From assembly GCA_024349765.1 (NCBI GenBank), contig AP026073.1, forward strand, positions 2,480,001-2,544,000: a stretch of 64,000 bases of DNA, in the 5' to 3' direction. This DNA comes from Streptomyces nigrescens. GTDB taxonomy: Bacteria; Actinomycetota; Actinomycetes; Streptomycetales; Streptomycetaceae. Made by a program: the position numbers and the translations under genes. Every line of letters starts with the position of its first letter. Position 1 is the stretch's first letter. The notes below the pieces were generated by a model that saw only the letters and a program-made list of their open reading frames with translations, did no database searches and was not told the DNA's origin. Positions 8,425 through 16,516 of this stretch are shown piece after piece.

Positions 8425-8622
8425 ATGGCCGGCAAGGGCGCCAAGGACAAGATGAAGGGCAAGGCCAAGCAGGCCACCGGCAAGATCACCGGTGACGACC
8501 GCCTGAAGGCCGAAGGCCGGATGGAAGAGGCCAAGGGCAAGGCCAAGGACACCATGGGCGAAGCCGGGGAGAACATCCGCGGCACCAAGGAGTCCCTGAA
8601 GCGCAGGACCGAGCGGTCCTGA
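8425..8622 (+). CDS. CsbD family stress protein
   Basis: A 65-aa, highly charged, Lys/Gly/Glu-rich protein with repeated AKDKMKGKAKQATGKITG and EEAKGKAKDTMGEAG blocks, the mark of the CsbD/YjbJ family. Family members accumulate in general stress and stationary phase; their molecular role is unclear. The start is firm: GAAGGAG lies at 8412-8418, 6 nt before the ATG. The frame is open far upstream, but that extension has no coding character. The gene ends at a very strong hairpin shared with the convergent transporter. Confidence 0.9.
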   Translation: MAGKGAKDKMKGKAKQATGKITGDDRLKAEGRMEEAKGKAKDTMGEAGENIRGTKESLKRRTERS

Positions 8623-8626
8623 CGTC

Positions 8627-8696
8627 CGGCGGGGGCGCGGCGGGCGAGCTTGCCCCGTCTCCCGGGAGCGTCCTACGGCCCGCCGCGCCCCCGCCG
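8627..8696. terminator. Bidirectional terminator hairpin
   Basis: Perfect 18-bp inverted repeat: arm 8627-8644 (CGGCGGGGGCGCGGCGGG) and its exact complement at 8679-8696. It lies between the convergent csbD and transporter genes and is the longest perfect hairpin I see in the window. The loop is 34 nt. Confidence 0.7.
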
Positions 8697-8700
8697 CACA

Positions 8701-10092
8701 TCAGACACCCACCTGCTGCCCGTCCCCGGCCCTGCCGGAGGCGGGCCGCGGCCCGTCCTCCGCCACCGCCGCCAGGTCCCGGCTGCGGGTCTCCCGGGCC
8801 GCGCCCACCGCGACCAGGGTCAGCAGCGCGGCCGCGATGACGTACAGCGCGATCGGCGCCGGGCCGCCGAAGTCGGCGAGCAGCGCGGTCGCGATCAGCG
8901 GGGCCGGCGCACCGGCGGCGACCGACGCGAACTGGGCCCCGATCGAGGCGCCCGAATACCGCATCCGGGTCGCGAACATCTCCGCGAAGAAGGCCGCCTG
9001 GGGTGCGTACATCGCGCCGTGGAAGAACAGCCCGACGCCCACCGCGAGCAGCAGCGGACCGAACCGGCCGGAGTCCACCAGCGCGAAGAACGGGAACGCC
9101 CAGGCGCCGACGCCGGCCGCGCCCAGCAGATAGACCGGCCGGCGTCCGATCCGGTCCGACAGCGCGCCCCAGGCGGGGATCACCGCGAAGTGCAGGGCCG
9201 AGGCGATCAGCACCGCGTTCAGCGCGGTCTGCTGCGCCACCCCGGCGTGCGAGGTCGCGTAGACCAGCACGAACGCCGTGAGGACGTAGTACGAGATGTT
9301 CTCGGCCATCCGCGCGCCCATCGCGATCAGCACCTCGCGCCAGTGGTGCCGGAGCACCGCGAGCAGCGGCAGCTTCTCCGCGCGGGTGGCCGCTCCCTGC
9401 GCCCGGCGGGCCTCGGCACGCTCCAACGCCGCCCGGAACACGGGCGATTCGTCCACCGACAGCCGCATCCACAGCCCGACCAGGACCAGTACGCCGGACA
9501 GCAGGAACGGCACCCGCCACCCCCAGGCGGCGAACGCCGCGGCCGGCAGCAGCGCCGTCATCAGCGAGAGCACGCCGGTGGCCAGCAACTGCCCGGCGGG
9601 CGCCCCGGTCTGCGGCCACGAGGCCCAGAACCCGCGCCGCCGCGCGTCACCGTGCTCCGACACCAGCAGCACCGCGCCGCCCCACTCACCGCCCAGCGCG
9701 AACCCCTGGACCAGCCGCAGCACGGTCAGCAGCACCGGCGCCGCCGTACCGATCGTGGCGTGCGTCGGCAGCAGCCCGATCGCGAACGTGGCACCGCCCA
9801 TCATCACCAGGCTCAGCACCAGCAGCTTCTTCCGGCCCAGCCGGTCGCCGAAGTGCCCGAAGACCAGCGCCCCGACGGGCCGCGCGGCGAACCCCACCGC
9901 GTACGTCAGGAACGCCAGCAGGGTCCCGACGAGCGGATCGGAACCGGGGAAGAACAGCTTGTTGAAGACCAGCGCGGCGGCGGATCCGTAGAGGAAGAAG
10001 TCGTACCACTCGATGGTGGTCCCGATGAGGCTGGCGGCGACGATGCGCTTGAGGTCGGCCGGTGGTGGGGGAGCGGTTGCTGCGCGGGCCAT
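8701..10092 (-). CDS. MFS transporter, metabolite:H+ symporter (MHS) family
   Basis: A 463-aa inner-membrane transporter with about 12 membrane helices. The start IVAASLIGTTIEWYDFFLYG is typical of the MHS family (proline/betaine, citrate, alpha-ketoglutarate or shikimate uptake). MFS motif A appears twice: GHFGDRLGRKK between helices 2 and 3, and GALSDRIGRRP between helices 8 and 9. LVQGFALGGEWGG is another family signature. I chose the ATG at 10092 because it precedes the first helix and has GGAAG 9 nt upstream. The substrate cannot be assigned, though a carboxylate is most likely. Confidence 0.87.
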   Translation of the reverse strand: MARAATAPPPPADLKRIVAASLIGTTIEWYDFFLYGSAAALVFNKLFFPGSDPLVGTLLAFLTYAVGFAARPVGALVFGHFGDRLGRKKLLVLSLVMMGGATFAIGLLPTHATIGTAAPVLLTVLRLVQGFALGGEWGGAVLLVSEHGDARRRGFWASWPQTGAPAGQLLATGVLSLMTALLPAAAFAAWGWRVPFLLSGVLVLVGLWMRLSVDESPVFRAALERAEARRAQGAATRAEKLPLLAVLRHHWREVLIAMGARMAENISYYVLTAFVLVYATSHAGVAQQTALNAVLIASALHFAVIPAWGALSDRIGRRPVYLLGAAGVGAWAFPFFALVDSGRFGPLLLAVGVGLFFHGAMYAPQAAFFAEMFATRMRYSGASIGAQFASVAAGAPAPLIATALLADFGGPAPIALYVIAAALLTLVAVGAARETRSRDLAAVAEDGPRPASGRAGDGQQVGV

Positions 10093-10421
10093 GTGCACCA
10101 CTTCCGAAAGGCTACGGGGACGTCGATGTGTCGCCACACCGTAGGAACGCGCAGGTCAGTGGCACATGTGGTGGGACGCCATAGTTCCGGGCGCGGGGGT
10201 GCGCGTGCGCACCATGACGGCCCGGAGCGTCCTGACCGTGCTGGACTTCGCGCTCGACGATGACCACGGCCTGCCGGAGGGCCCCGATGTCGCGAAGCCG
10301 GTGCCTCAGGTGACGGACCACCTCGATGCTGCCCGGGCCGCGCACGACCGCGGAACGATCACCGGTTAGGCTCCCCCGGCGCGCAGGGGACGCGAATCGG
10401 CAGCTGGGGGAAGTGGGGGAC
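10093..10421. other. Intergenic region between the transporter and the DUF6215 gene
   Basis: This 329-nt gap lies between divergent genes and must hold both promoters. A 67-codon open frame (10166-10369, plus) has high third-position GC and reads LDFALDDDHGLPEGPDVAK in part, but has no convincing ribosome site and no family I know. It could be a small gene or a remnant of a lost regulator. I see no clear repeat or palindrome. Confidence 0.4.
10166..10369 (+). CDS. Short open frame of uncertain status
   Basis: 67 codons with about 80% G/C at third positions, biased as real genes here are, mainly after codon 17. An internal ATG at 10214 is an alternative start. There is no good Shine-Dalgarno sequence at either ATG, no recognisable domain, and the product is acidic in the middle (ALDDD). 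It may be a gene fragment. Low confidence. Confidence 0.2.
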   Translation: MWWDAIVPGAGVRVRTMTARSVLTVLDFALDDDHGLPEGPDVAKPVPQVTDHLDAARAAHDRGTITG

Positions 10422-11180
10422 ATGGACGGCGAATTCGACAGATCCGGGGCCGGATCCGCGACCGTATCCAGGACCGGACCCGAGAAGGGCATGAACGCGG
10501 GGGCCCAGGTGGTCGCGGCGGTGGTGCTGGTCGGGGGACTCGCGGGGGGCATGTGGGTCATGGCGAAGGACTCGGGGCAGGAGGTCGCCGAGGCCAAGCC
10601 GGCTGCCTGCTCGGCCGGCCACGAGGACGCCCGGCCGTCGAAGCGTGTTTCGGGGGCGCAGCTGTGCACGGCGCTGAACCGTGCGGACCTGCCGGAGCTC
10701 CTCGGTACGCCGGCGGAGCGCGCGGAGAGCGCTGACGGCAGCGAGAGCTCGACCAAGCTCGCCGGGGGAACGACGTTCGTCACGCCCGAGGCCAAGGTCA
10801 CGCTGAAGACCTACACCGTGCAGCTCTCGGCGTCCTACGACGACTTCACGGTGGCCCGGATGGCCGGGCTCCTGGGCAGTGCCGCGGAGAGGCGAACGGT
10901 TCTGGGGCGTCCCGCGCTCCTCTCCTCGGACCGGACCATCGCCATCCGGTTCCGGTTCGACGGTGGCAGGCCCGGCAAGGCCGACACCGCGCCCGGCGGT
11001 ATCGCCCGCCGCCTGCAGGTCGCCAGGAACGCGAAGGACGGCGGCGGCTCCTTCGAGGTCGTCGTCTGGCGGCAGGACGAGGGGATGCCCGATGACGCGG
11101 CGCTGCTCCGCGTCGCCGAGAAGGTGCTGCCGACGATTCCTGGCTGGGACGCCCGGCTGACGAAGCCGCGGCACGGTTGA
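10422..11180 (+). CDS. DUF6215 family membrane-anchored protein
   Basis: A 252-aa protein with a short N-terminal cytoplasmic tail, one membrane helix (about 26-48) and an outward-facing domain. The sequence around QLCTALNRADLPELLGTP, the ASYDDFTVARMAGLLG stretch, the RRTVLGRPALLSSDRT block and the ending VAEKVLPTIPGW match the Streptomyces DUF6215 family as I know it; function unknown. Two cysteines (ACSAG and QLCTAL) probably pair outside the cell. The ATG at 10422 is preceded by a G-rich GGGGGAAG about 9 nt upstream. The cyclase gene follows after 110 nt. Confidence 0.8.
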   Translation: MDGEFDRSGAGSATVSRTGPEKGMNAGAQVVAAVVLVGGLAGGMWVMAKDSGQEVAEAKPAACSAGHEDARPSKRVSGAQLCTALNRADLPELLGTPAERAESADGSESSTKLAGGTTFVTPEAKVTLKTYTVQLSASYDDFTVARMAGLLGSAAERRTVLGRPALLSSDRTIAIRFRFDGGRPGKADTAPGGIARRLQVARNAKDGGGSFEVVVWRQDEGMPDDAALLRVAEKVLPTIPGWDARLTKPRHG

Positions 11181-11290
11181 CGAAGCCGCGGCACCGCTTC
11201 CGGGATGCGGGGGGAGCGGGGGAGGCCGACCCTGGGACCAGGGCCCGGAGCCGGACGAGGAGCGGCGAGGGGAGCTAAGGAGGAGCTCAC

Positions 11291-12259
11291 GTGGCGGATC
11301 GTGCGCAGCACGGCGCGACGTCGCCGCCCGGGGCTCGGACCCGCATGTCCGAGGAAGCCTTCCGCTCCCTGTACCGCCGACTGCGCGAGCAGGCGCGGGA
11401 CGGCACGGATCCCGGGCGCGGAGCGCTGGGCCACCTCACCCCCGAGCGGGTGGTGGCCGCCGCCACCGAGGTGCGGGCCGGCCGGACCGTGTCACTGGCC
11501 GCCCCCATCGAGACCACACCGGGGCCGGACAACCCGCAGCCCGCCTCCCACCGGATGACCGCATCCGCCCCCGGCGCGGCCGACGCCCCGGGACTGCACT
11601 TCGCCCTCGACCGGTTCGCCATGAACGTCCACGGGGACGCCGACAGCCACCTCGACGCGCTGTGCCATGTGATGTACGACGGCGAGCTCTACGGCGGTGT
11701 CCCGGCGAGCAGCGTGACACCGGACGGGGCCGGCGCGCTCACGTCGGAGCTGGTGCGCGACGGCATCGTCGGCCGCGGTGTGCTGCTGGACGTCCCGCGC
11801 CTGCGCGGGGTGCCGTGGCTGGAGCCCGGCGACCACGTGACCGCCGACGACCTCGTGGCGGCCGAGGAGGCGCAGGGCGTCACGGTCGGGCCGGGCGACC
11901 TGCTGTTCGTGCGGGTCGGGCACCGCCGCCGGCGCCGGAGCCTCGGCCCCTGGAACGCGGCGCAGCAGCGGGCCGGCCTGCACCCGGCGGCGATGGCCTT
12001 CCTCGCCGAGCGGCGGGTGGCCGCCCTCGGGTCGGACGGCAACAACGACACGGCCCCCGGCGCGGTCGCCGAGGTCGCGTTTCCGGTGCACGTACTGGCC
12101 ATGAACGCCCTGGGGCTGCACCTGATGGACTACCTGAACTTCGAGGAACTGCTACCGGTGTGCGAGCAGCTGCGCCGCTGGCACTTCCTCTGCGTGATCG
12201 CCCCGCTGCGGTTCCCGGCGGCCACCGGGTCCCCGGTGAACCCGATCGCCGTCCTGTGA
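11291..12259 (+). CDS. Cyclase family protein (kynurenine formamidase-like metal hydrolase)
   Basis: A 322-aa protein of the putative cyclase family. The metal-binding pattern HGDADSHLDALCH (His114, His120, Asp122, His126) matches the family core H-x5-H-x-D-x3-H. SDGNNDT and the C-terminal HFLCVIAPLRFPAATGSP are also family features. Members hydrolyse N-formylkynurenine, isatin and related amides or lactones; the substrate here is unknown. The GTG start at 11291 has a strong AAGGAGGAG about 5 nt upstream. The stop codon lies inside a 20-bp tandem duplication (12236-12275). The GMC oxidoreductase follows after 170 nt. Confidence 0.87.
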   Translation: MADRAQHGATSPPGARTRMSEEAFRSLYRRLREQARDGTDPGRGALGHLTPERVVAAATEVRAGRTVSLAAPIETTPGPDNPQPASHRMTASAPGAADAPGLHFALDRFAMNVHGDADSHLDALCHVMYDGELYGGVPASSVTPDGAGALTSELVRDGIVGRGVLLDVPRLRGVPWLEPGDHVTADDLVAAEEAQGVTVGPGDLLFVRVGHRRRRRSLGPWNAAQQRAGLHPAAMAFLAERRVAALGSDGNNDTAPGAVAEVAFPVHVLAMNALGLHLMDYLNFEELLPVCEQLRRWHFLCVIAPLRFPAATGSPVNPIAVL

Positions 12260-12275
12260 ACCCGATCGCCGTCCG
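12236..12275. repeat. Tandem 20-bp duplication across the cyclase stop codon
   Basis: GTGAACCCGATCGCCGTCC occurs at 12236-12254 and again at 12256-12274, period 20 bp, with one different base at the end of each unit. The first copy encodes the final VNPIAVL residues and the second follows the stop. Confidence 0.85.
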
Positions 12276-12429
12276 GTGACCGTGCCGGGACGCGGCCCTG
12301 CCGGCGGCCCTTCGGGCGACCCGCTCCAGGTGCCGCGACGCTCCCGGGCGTATACGTTCGAAGAAGCGGAGAGGCTACCGGCAGGTCCCGGCGGCGGCCG
12401 GGGACCGCAACGGCAAGGACGGTGGTCGC

Positions 12430-14010
12430 GTGAGCGGCTCCTCCCACTACGACGTCATCATCATCGGCACCGGCGCCGGCGGCGGCACGCTCGCCCACCG
12501 GCTCGCCCCCTCCGGCAAGCGGGTGCTGCTCCTCGAACGCGGCGGCTACCTGCCGCGCGAACGCGACAACTGGGACTCCACCGCCGTGTTCGTCAAGGCG
12601 AAGTACCGGGCTCCGGAGTTCTGGCTCGACCGGCACGGCAACGCGTTCCCGCCCGAGGTCAACTACTACGTCGGCGGCAACACCAAGTTCTACGGCGCGG
12701 CGCTGTTCCGGCTGCGCCCCGAGGACTTCGGTGAGCTGCGCCATCACGACGGCCTCTCGCCCGCCTGGCCGCTCCGCTACGAGGACCTGGAGCCGTACTA
12801 CACCCAGGCGGAACACCTCTACCTGGTGCACGGCCGGCACGGCGAGGACCCCTGGGAAGGGCCGTGCAGCGCACCGTACGCCTACCCGCCGGTCGAACAC
12901 GAGCCGCGCATCCAGCAGTTGAGCGACGACCTGGAGAAGCGCGGACTGCACCCCTTCCACCTGCCCATCGGGGTCGACCTCACCCAGGACGAGAACGGGC
13001 GGGCGACGCACTCCAGCGTCTGCATCCGCTGCAACCGGGTGGACGGCTTCCCGTGCCTGGTCCGGGGCAAGTCCGACGCCCAGGTCATCTGCGTCGAACC
13101 GGCACTGCGGCACCCCGGTGTCGAGCTGCTCACCCACGCCCGGGTGACGAGGCTGGAGACCGATCCGACGGGGTCCAGCGTCACCGCGGTCGTCGCCGAG
13201 CTCCCGGACGGGGAGCAGCCCCGCTTCTCGGCCGACATCGTGGTCGTGGCCTGCGGGGCGGTCAACTCCGCGGCCCTGCTGCTCGCTTCGGCCAACGACC
13301 GGCACCCGCACGGGCTGGCCAACAGCTCCGACGTGGTCGGCCGCCACTACATGCGGCACAACAACCTCGCGCTGATGGCGATTTCCAAGGAGCCGAACGA
13401 CACCCAGTTCCAGAAGACCCTCGCCCTGCACGACTGGTACCTGGGCGCGGACGACTGGGACTACCCCCTCGGCGGCATCCAGATGCTCGGCAAGTCGGAC
13501 GCCGAGCAGATCCACGGCGAGGCCCCGCGCTGGGCCGGCGCGGTGGCACCGGACATGCCCTTCGAGGTCCTGGCCCACCACGCCGTCGACTTCTGGCTGT
13601 GCGGGGAGGACCTGCCGCGGCCGGACAACCGGGTCACCCTGGACGCCGACGGCCGCATCCACCTCGCCCTCGACGAGACCAACAACATCGCCGGCCTGAC
13701 CCGTCTGCGGCACAAGCTCCAGCACATGCTCGGCCACCTGGGCATGCACGAGCACCAGCTGCTGTCCCACAGCATCTACCTGCACAAGGGCATGCCGATC
13801 GGCGCCACCGCCCACCAGGCGGGCACCGTGCGGTTCGGCGACGACCCGGCCTCCTCGGCCCTGGACATTCACTGCAAGGCCCACGACCTGGACAATCTCT
13901 ACGTCGTCGACACGAGCTTCTTCCCGAGCATCGGCGCGGTCAATCCGTCCCTGACGGCGATCGCGAACGCCCTGCGGGTGGGCGACCACCTCCTTGCGCG
14001 GCTCGGCTGA
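12430..14010 (+). CDS. GMC family FAD-dependent oxidoreductase
   Basis: A 526-aa flavoprotein. N-terminal dinucleotide-binding fold with YDVIIIGTGAGGGTLA (8-22) and VLLLERGG. The substrate-domain region holds NYYVGGNTKFYGAALFR, the C-terminal FAD segment ends NPSLTAIANALRVGDHLL, and the HKGMPIGATAHQAGT region supplies the His of the active site. GMC enzymes oxidise alcohols, sugars or sterols using FAD and pass electrons to O2, quinone or cytochrome. The GTG start at 12430 follows AAGGACGG. A glucose-dehydrogenase-like SDR and cydAB lie downstream, so electron transfer to the quinone pool is possible but not shown. Confidence 0.88.
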   Translation: MSGSSHYDVIIIGTGAGGGTLAHRLAPSGKRVLLLERGGYLPRERDNWDSTAVFVKAKYRAPEFWLDRHGNAFPPEVNYYVGGNTKFYGAALFRLRPEDFGELRHHDGLSPAWPLRYEDLEPYYTQAEHLYLVHGRHGEDPWEGPCSAPYAYPPVEHEPRIQQLSDDLEKRGLHPFHLPIGVDLTQDENGRATHSSVCIRCNRVDGFPCLVRGKSDAQVICVEPALRHPGVELLTHARVTRLETDPTGSSVTAVVAELPDGEQPRFSADIVVVACGAVNSAALLLASANDRHPHGLANSSDVVGRHYMRHNNLALMAISKEPNDTQFQKTLALHDWYLGADDWDYPLGGIQMLGKSDAEQIHGEAPRWAGAVAPDMPFEVLAHHAVDFWLCGEDLPRPDNRVTLDADGRIHLALDETNNIAGLTRLRHKLQHMLGHLGMHEHQLLSHSIYLHKGMPIGATAHQAGTVRFGDDPASSALDIHCKAHDLDNLYVVDTSFFPSIGAVNPSLTAIANALRVGDHLLARLG

Positions 14011-14124
14011 CCGGCCCACGGCGACGCGCCTCCGACCGGGCGAAGATCGTCAGTCGGGCAGCGCAAAGCGGCCCCTTCCGCCGCGCCGTCGCCCCTCTCC
14101 GGTGATTGTGTGACGCCTGCACCT

Positions 14125-14140
14125 CCGGGCCACGGCCCGG
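14125..14140. terminator. Small hairpin after the GMC gene
   Basis: CCGGGCC (14125-14131) and GGCCCGG (14134-14140) form a perfect 7-bp stem with a 2-nt gap, 115 nt after the GMC stop. It may end that transcript before the SDR promoter. Confidence 0.3.
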
Positions 14141-14176
14141 CCGATTCCGGGTCACGCAGTGGAGGAGAGAGTCATC

Positions 14177-15016
14177 GTGAGTTCCCCCGAGGGCGCACCC
14201 CAGGACGTGATCCCCGGCAATCTGCTGAAGGGCCAGAAGGCGCTGGTCACCGGAGCGAATTCGGGGATCGGCCGGGCCACGGCCATCGCCCTGGGCCGGG
14301 CCGGCGCCGATGTGGTCGTGAACTACGTGGCCGGCCGCGAGGAGGCCGAGAAGGTGGTCGGGGAGATCGCGTCCTTCGGGGTGCGGGCCGCGGCCTACGA
14401 GGCGGACGTCTCCGACGAGGAGCAGGTCGTCGCCATGACGGACCGGATGGTCAAGGAGTTCGGCACCGTCGACATCCTCGTGGCCAACGCCGGACTGCAG
14501 CGGGACGCCCCGTTCACCGACATGACCCTCGCCCAGTGGCAGAAGGTCCTGGACGTCAACCTCACCGGGCAGTTCCTCTGCGCCCGCGAGGCGACCAAGG
14601 AGTTCCTGCGGCGCGGGGTCGTCCCGGAGGTGTCGCGGGCGGCGGGCAAGATCATCTGCATGAGCTCGGTGCACCAGATCATCCCGTGGGCCGGGCACGT
14701 CAACTACGCGTCGTCCAAGGGCGGTGTGCAGATGATGATGGAGACGCTGGCGCAGGAACTCGCCCCGAAGAAGATCCGCGTCAACGCGATCGCCCCCGGC
14801 GCCATCAAGACCCCCATCAACCGCGACGCCTGGGACACCCCCGAGGCCCAGCAGGACCTCCTGCGGCTGATCCCCTACGACCGCGTCGGTGCCCCCGAGG
14901 ACATCGCCCACGCGGCCGTCGCGCTCGCCTCCGACCTCCTGGACTACGTCGTGGGCGCCACCCTCTACGTGGACGGCGGGATGACCCTCTTCCCCGGTTT
15001 CGCCACCGGCGGCTGA
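14177..15016 (+). CDS. SDR family oxidoreductase, glucose 1-dehydrogenase-like
   Basis: A 279-aa classical SDR. Cofactor motif TGANSGIG at 25-32, NAG in LVANAGLQRDAPF, catalytic Ser in CMSSVHQI and YASSK for Tyr/Lys. VNAIAPGAIKTPIN and LYVDGGMTLFPGF are typical of bacterial glucose 1-dehydrogenases, which oxidise beta-D-glucose to gluconolactone with NAD(P)+. Closely related SDRs have other substrates, so this is a family-level call. The GTG at 14177 is favoured over an upstream ATG because GGAGGAGA sits 8 nt before it. cydA starts 51 nt downstream on the same strand, so the two are probably one operon. Confidence 0.83.
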   Translation: MSSPEGAPQDVIPGNLLKGQKALVTGANSGIGRATAIALGRAGADVVVNYVAGREEAEKVVGEIASFGVRAAAYEADVSDEEQVVAMTDRMVKEFGTVDILVANAGLQRDAPFTDMTLAQWQKVLDVNLTGQFLCAREATKEFLRRGVVPEVSRAAGKIICMSSVHQIIPWAGHVNYASSKGGVQMMMETLAQELAPKKIRVNAIAPGAIKTPINRDAWDTPEAQQDLLRLIPYDRVGAPEDIAHAAVALASDLLDYVVGATLYVDGGMTLFPGFATGG

Positions 15017-15067
15017 CCGACCCCGCGCACGCCGGCCCTCGCGCACGTCGGTCCCGAGGAGAACCCC

Positions 15068-16516
15068 ATGCACACCGCGGTTTCGTTGCTGGCGGACGCG
15101 CCGGCGCAGATGCTCCCGGCCAGATCGCTGATGGCCTTCACCCTCGCCTCGCACATCATCCTGGTGCCCCTGGGCGTGGCGCTGCCGCTGATCACGCTCA
15201 TCATGCACGGCTACGGACTGCGCCGGAACGACCCGACCGCGCTGCTGCTGGCCCGGCGCTGGTCCGCGGTCATGGCGGTCCAGTTCGCGATCGGCGTCGT
15301 CACCGGCACCGTGCTGTCCTTCGAGTTCGGGCTGCTGTGGCCGGGCATGATGGGCCGGTGGGGCGATGTCTTCGGCATCGGCTTCGGTGTCGAGGCCTGG
15401 GCCTTCTTCCTGGAAGCCGTGCTGATCGCCATCTATCTCTACGGCTGGCGCAGACTGTCCTCCCGGACCCACTTCCTGCTCGGCCTGCCGCTGCCCGCCG
15501 CCGCCCTGCTCGGCGCCTTCGGGATCCTGGCCGCCAACTCCTGGATGAACACCCCGCGGGGCTTCTCCCTCGACCCGGCCGGCAACCCCGTCGACGTGAA
15601 GATCTGGAAGGCGATCTTCACGCCCATGTTCGGCCCGCAGTACTGGCACTTCGTCGTGGCGATGCTCGTGACGGCGGGCTACGTCGTCGCCGGCGTCTAC
15701 GCCGTCGGCTGGCTGCGCGGCCGCCGGGACCGCTACCACCGGCTCGGGTTCACGATCCCCTTCACGCTCGCCGCGGTCTTCACCCCGGTGCAGTTCGTGC
15801 TGGGCGACTCCATCGCCCGGCAGGTCTTCCACAAGCAGCCGGTGAAGTTCGCCGCGATGGAGATCGTCTGGAAGACCGACACCCATGTGCCGGAGTACCT
15901 CTTCGGGCGGATGCACCCGGACGGCAGCATCTCCGGCGGCATCCGCATCCCGCAGCTGGACTCCATCCTCGCCGGCTTCCGCCCGGACACCGAGGTGACC
16001 GGTCTGACCTCCGTCCCGGCGGCCGACCGGCCGACGGCCACTCAGGCCACCCTCATCCACTGGACCTTCGACATCATGGTCGGCATCGGCTCCCTGCTGG
16101 TGCTGCTCGCCCTCTGGTACGCCCTGATCTGGCTGCGCCGCCGCAGGCTGCCGGCCTCCCCGTGGTTCTTCCGCTGCGCCGCCGTGGCCGGTCTCGCCTC
16201 CGTCGTCGCCGTCGAATGCGGCTGGATCACCACCGAAGTGGGCCGCCAGCCGTGGATCGTCTACCAGAACATGCGGGTCGCCGAAGCCGTGACGTCGACC
16301 CGCTCCACCAGCCTGTGGATCATGTTCGGCCTGGTCGTCGTGGTGTACCTGGTCGTCTTCGGCTCGTTCCTCGCGGTGCTGCTGAAGATGCGCACCCGCT
16401 GGCGGCTCGCCGACGGGACGACGGGCGAGGGACCGCCGCCGGAGCAGGGACCGGAGACGGAGACACCGGAGACGGACACGCCGTACGGGCCGCGCTCCGC
16501 GGGGAGCCGGACGTGA
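15068..16516 (+). CDS. cydA: Cytochrome bd ubiquinol oxidase subunit I
   Basis: A 482-aa membrane protein of about nine helices. The haem-ligand His lies in FTLASHIILVPLGV; GLLWPGMMGRWGDVFGIGFG is the conserved quinol/haem region; and ECGWITTEVGRQPWIVYQNM is the CydA signature. The periplasmic Q loop (about 250-310) is short, as in the actinobacterial type. Subunit I binds haem b558, b595 and d and oxidises quinol, reducing O2 with high affinity. GAGGAG lies 7 nt before the ATG. The stop overlaps the cydB start by 4 nt (GTGA), so the two are translationally coupled. No cydCD assembly genes are in the window. Confidence 0.94.
   Translation: MHTAVSLLADAPAQMLPARSLMAFTLASHIILVPLGVALPLITLIMHGYGLRRNDPTALLLARRWSAVMAVQFAIGVVTGTVLSFEFGLLWPGMMGRWGDVFGIGFGVEAWAFFLEAVLIAIYLYGWRRLSSRTHFLLGLPLPAAALLGAFGILAANSWMNTPRGFSLDPAGNPVDVKIWKAIFTPMFGPQYWHFVVAMLVTAGYVVAGVYAVGWLRGRRDRYHRLGFTIPFTLAAVFTPVQFVLGDSIARQVFHKQPVKFAAMEIVWKTDTHVPEYLFGRMHPDGSISGGIRIPQLDSILAGFRPDTEVTGLTSVPAADRPTATQATLIHWTFDIMVGIGSLLVLLALWYALIWLRRRRLPASPWFFRCAAVAGLASVVAVECGWITTEVGRQPWIVYQNMRVAEAVTSTRSTSLWIMFGLVVVVYLVVFGSFLAVLLKMRTRWRLADGTTGEGPPPEQGPETETPETDTPYGPRSAGSRT

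Noticed and set aside
13940-16060. Long minus-strand open frame opposite the SDR and cydA genes
   Set aside because: It is Gly/His/Asp-rich shadow, with no recognisable domain, opposite clear SDR and CydA proteins.
14110-16512. Plus-strand extension of the cydB frame upstream through cydA
   Set aside because: Only the part from GTG 16513 has membrane helices and CydB motifs; the rest is a shadow of the SDR and CydA genes.
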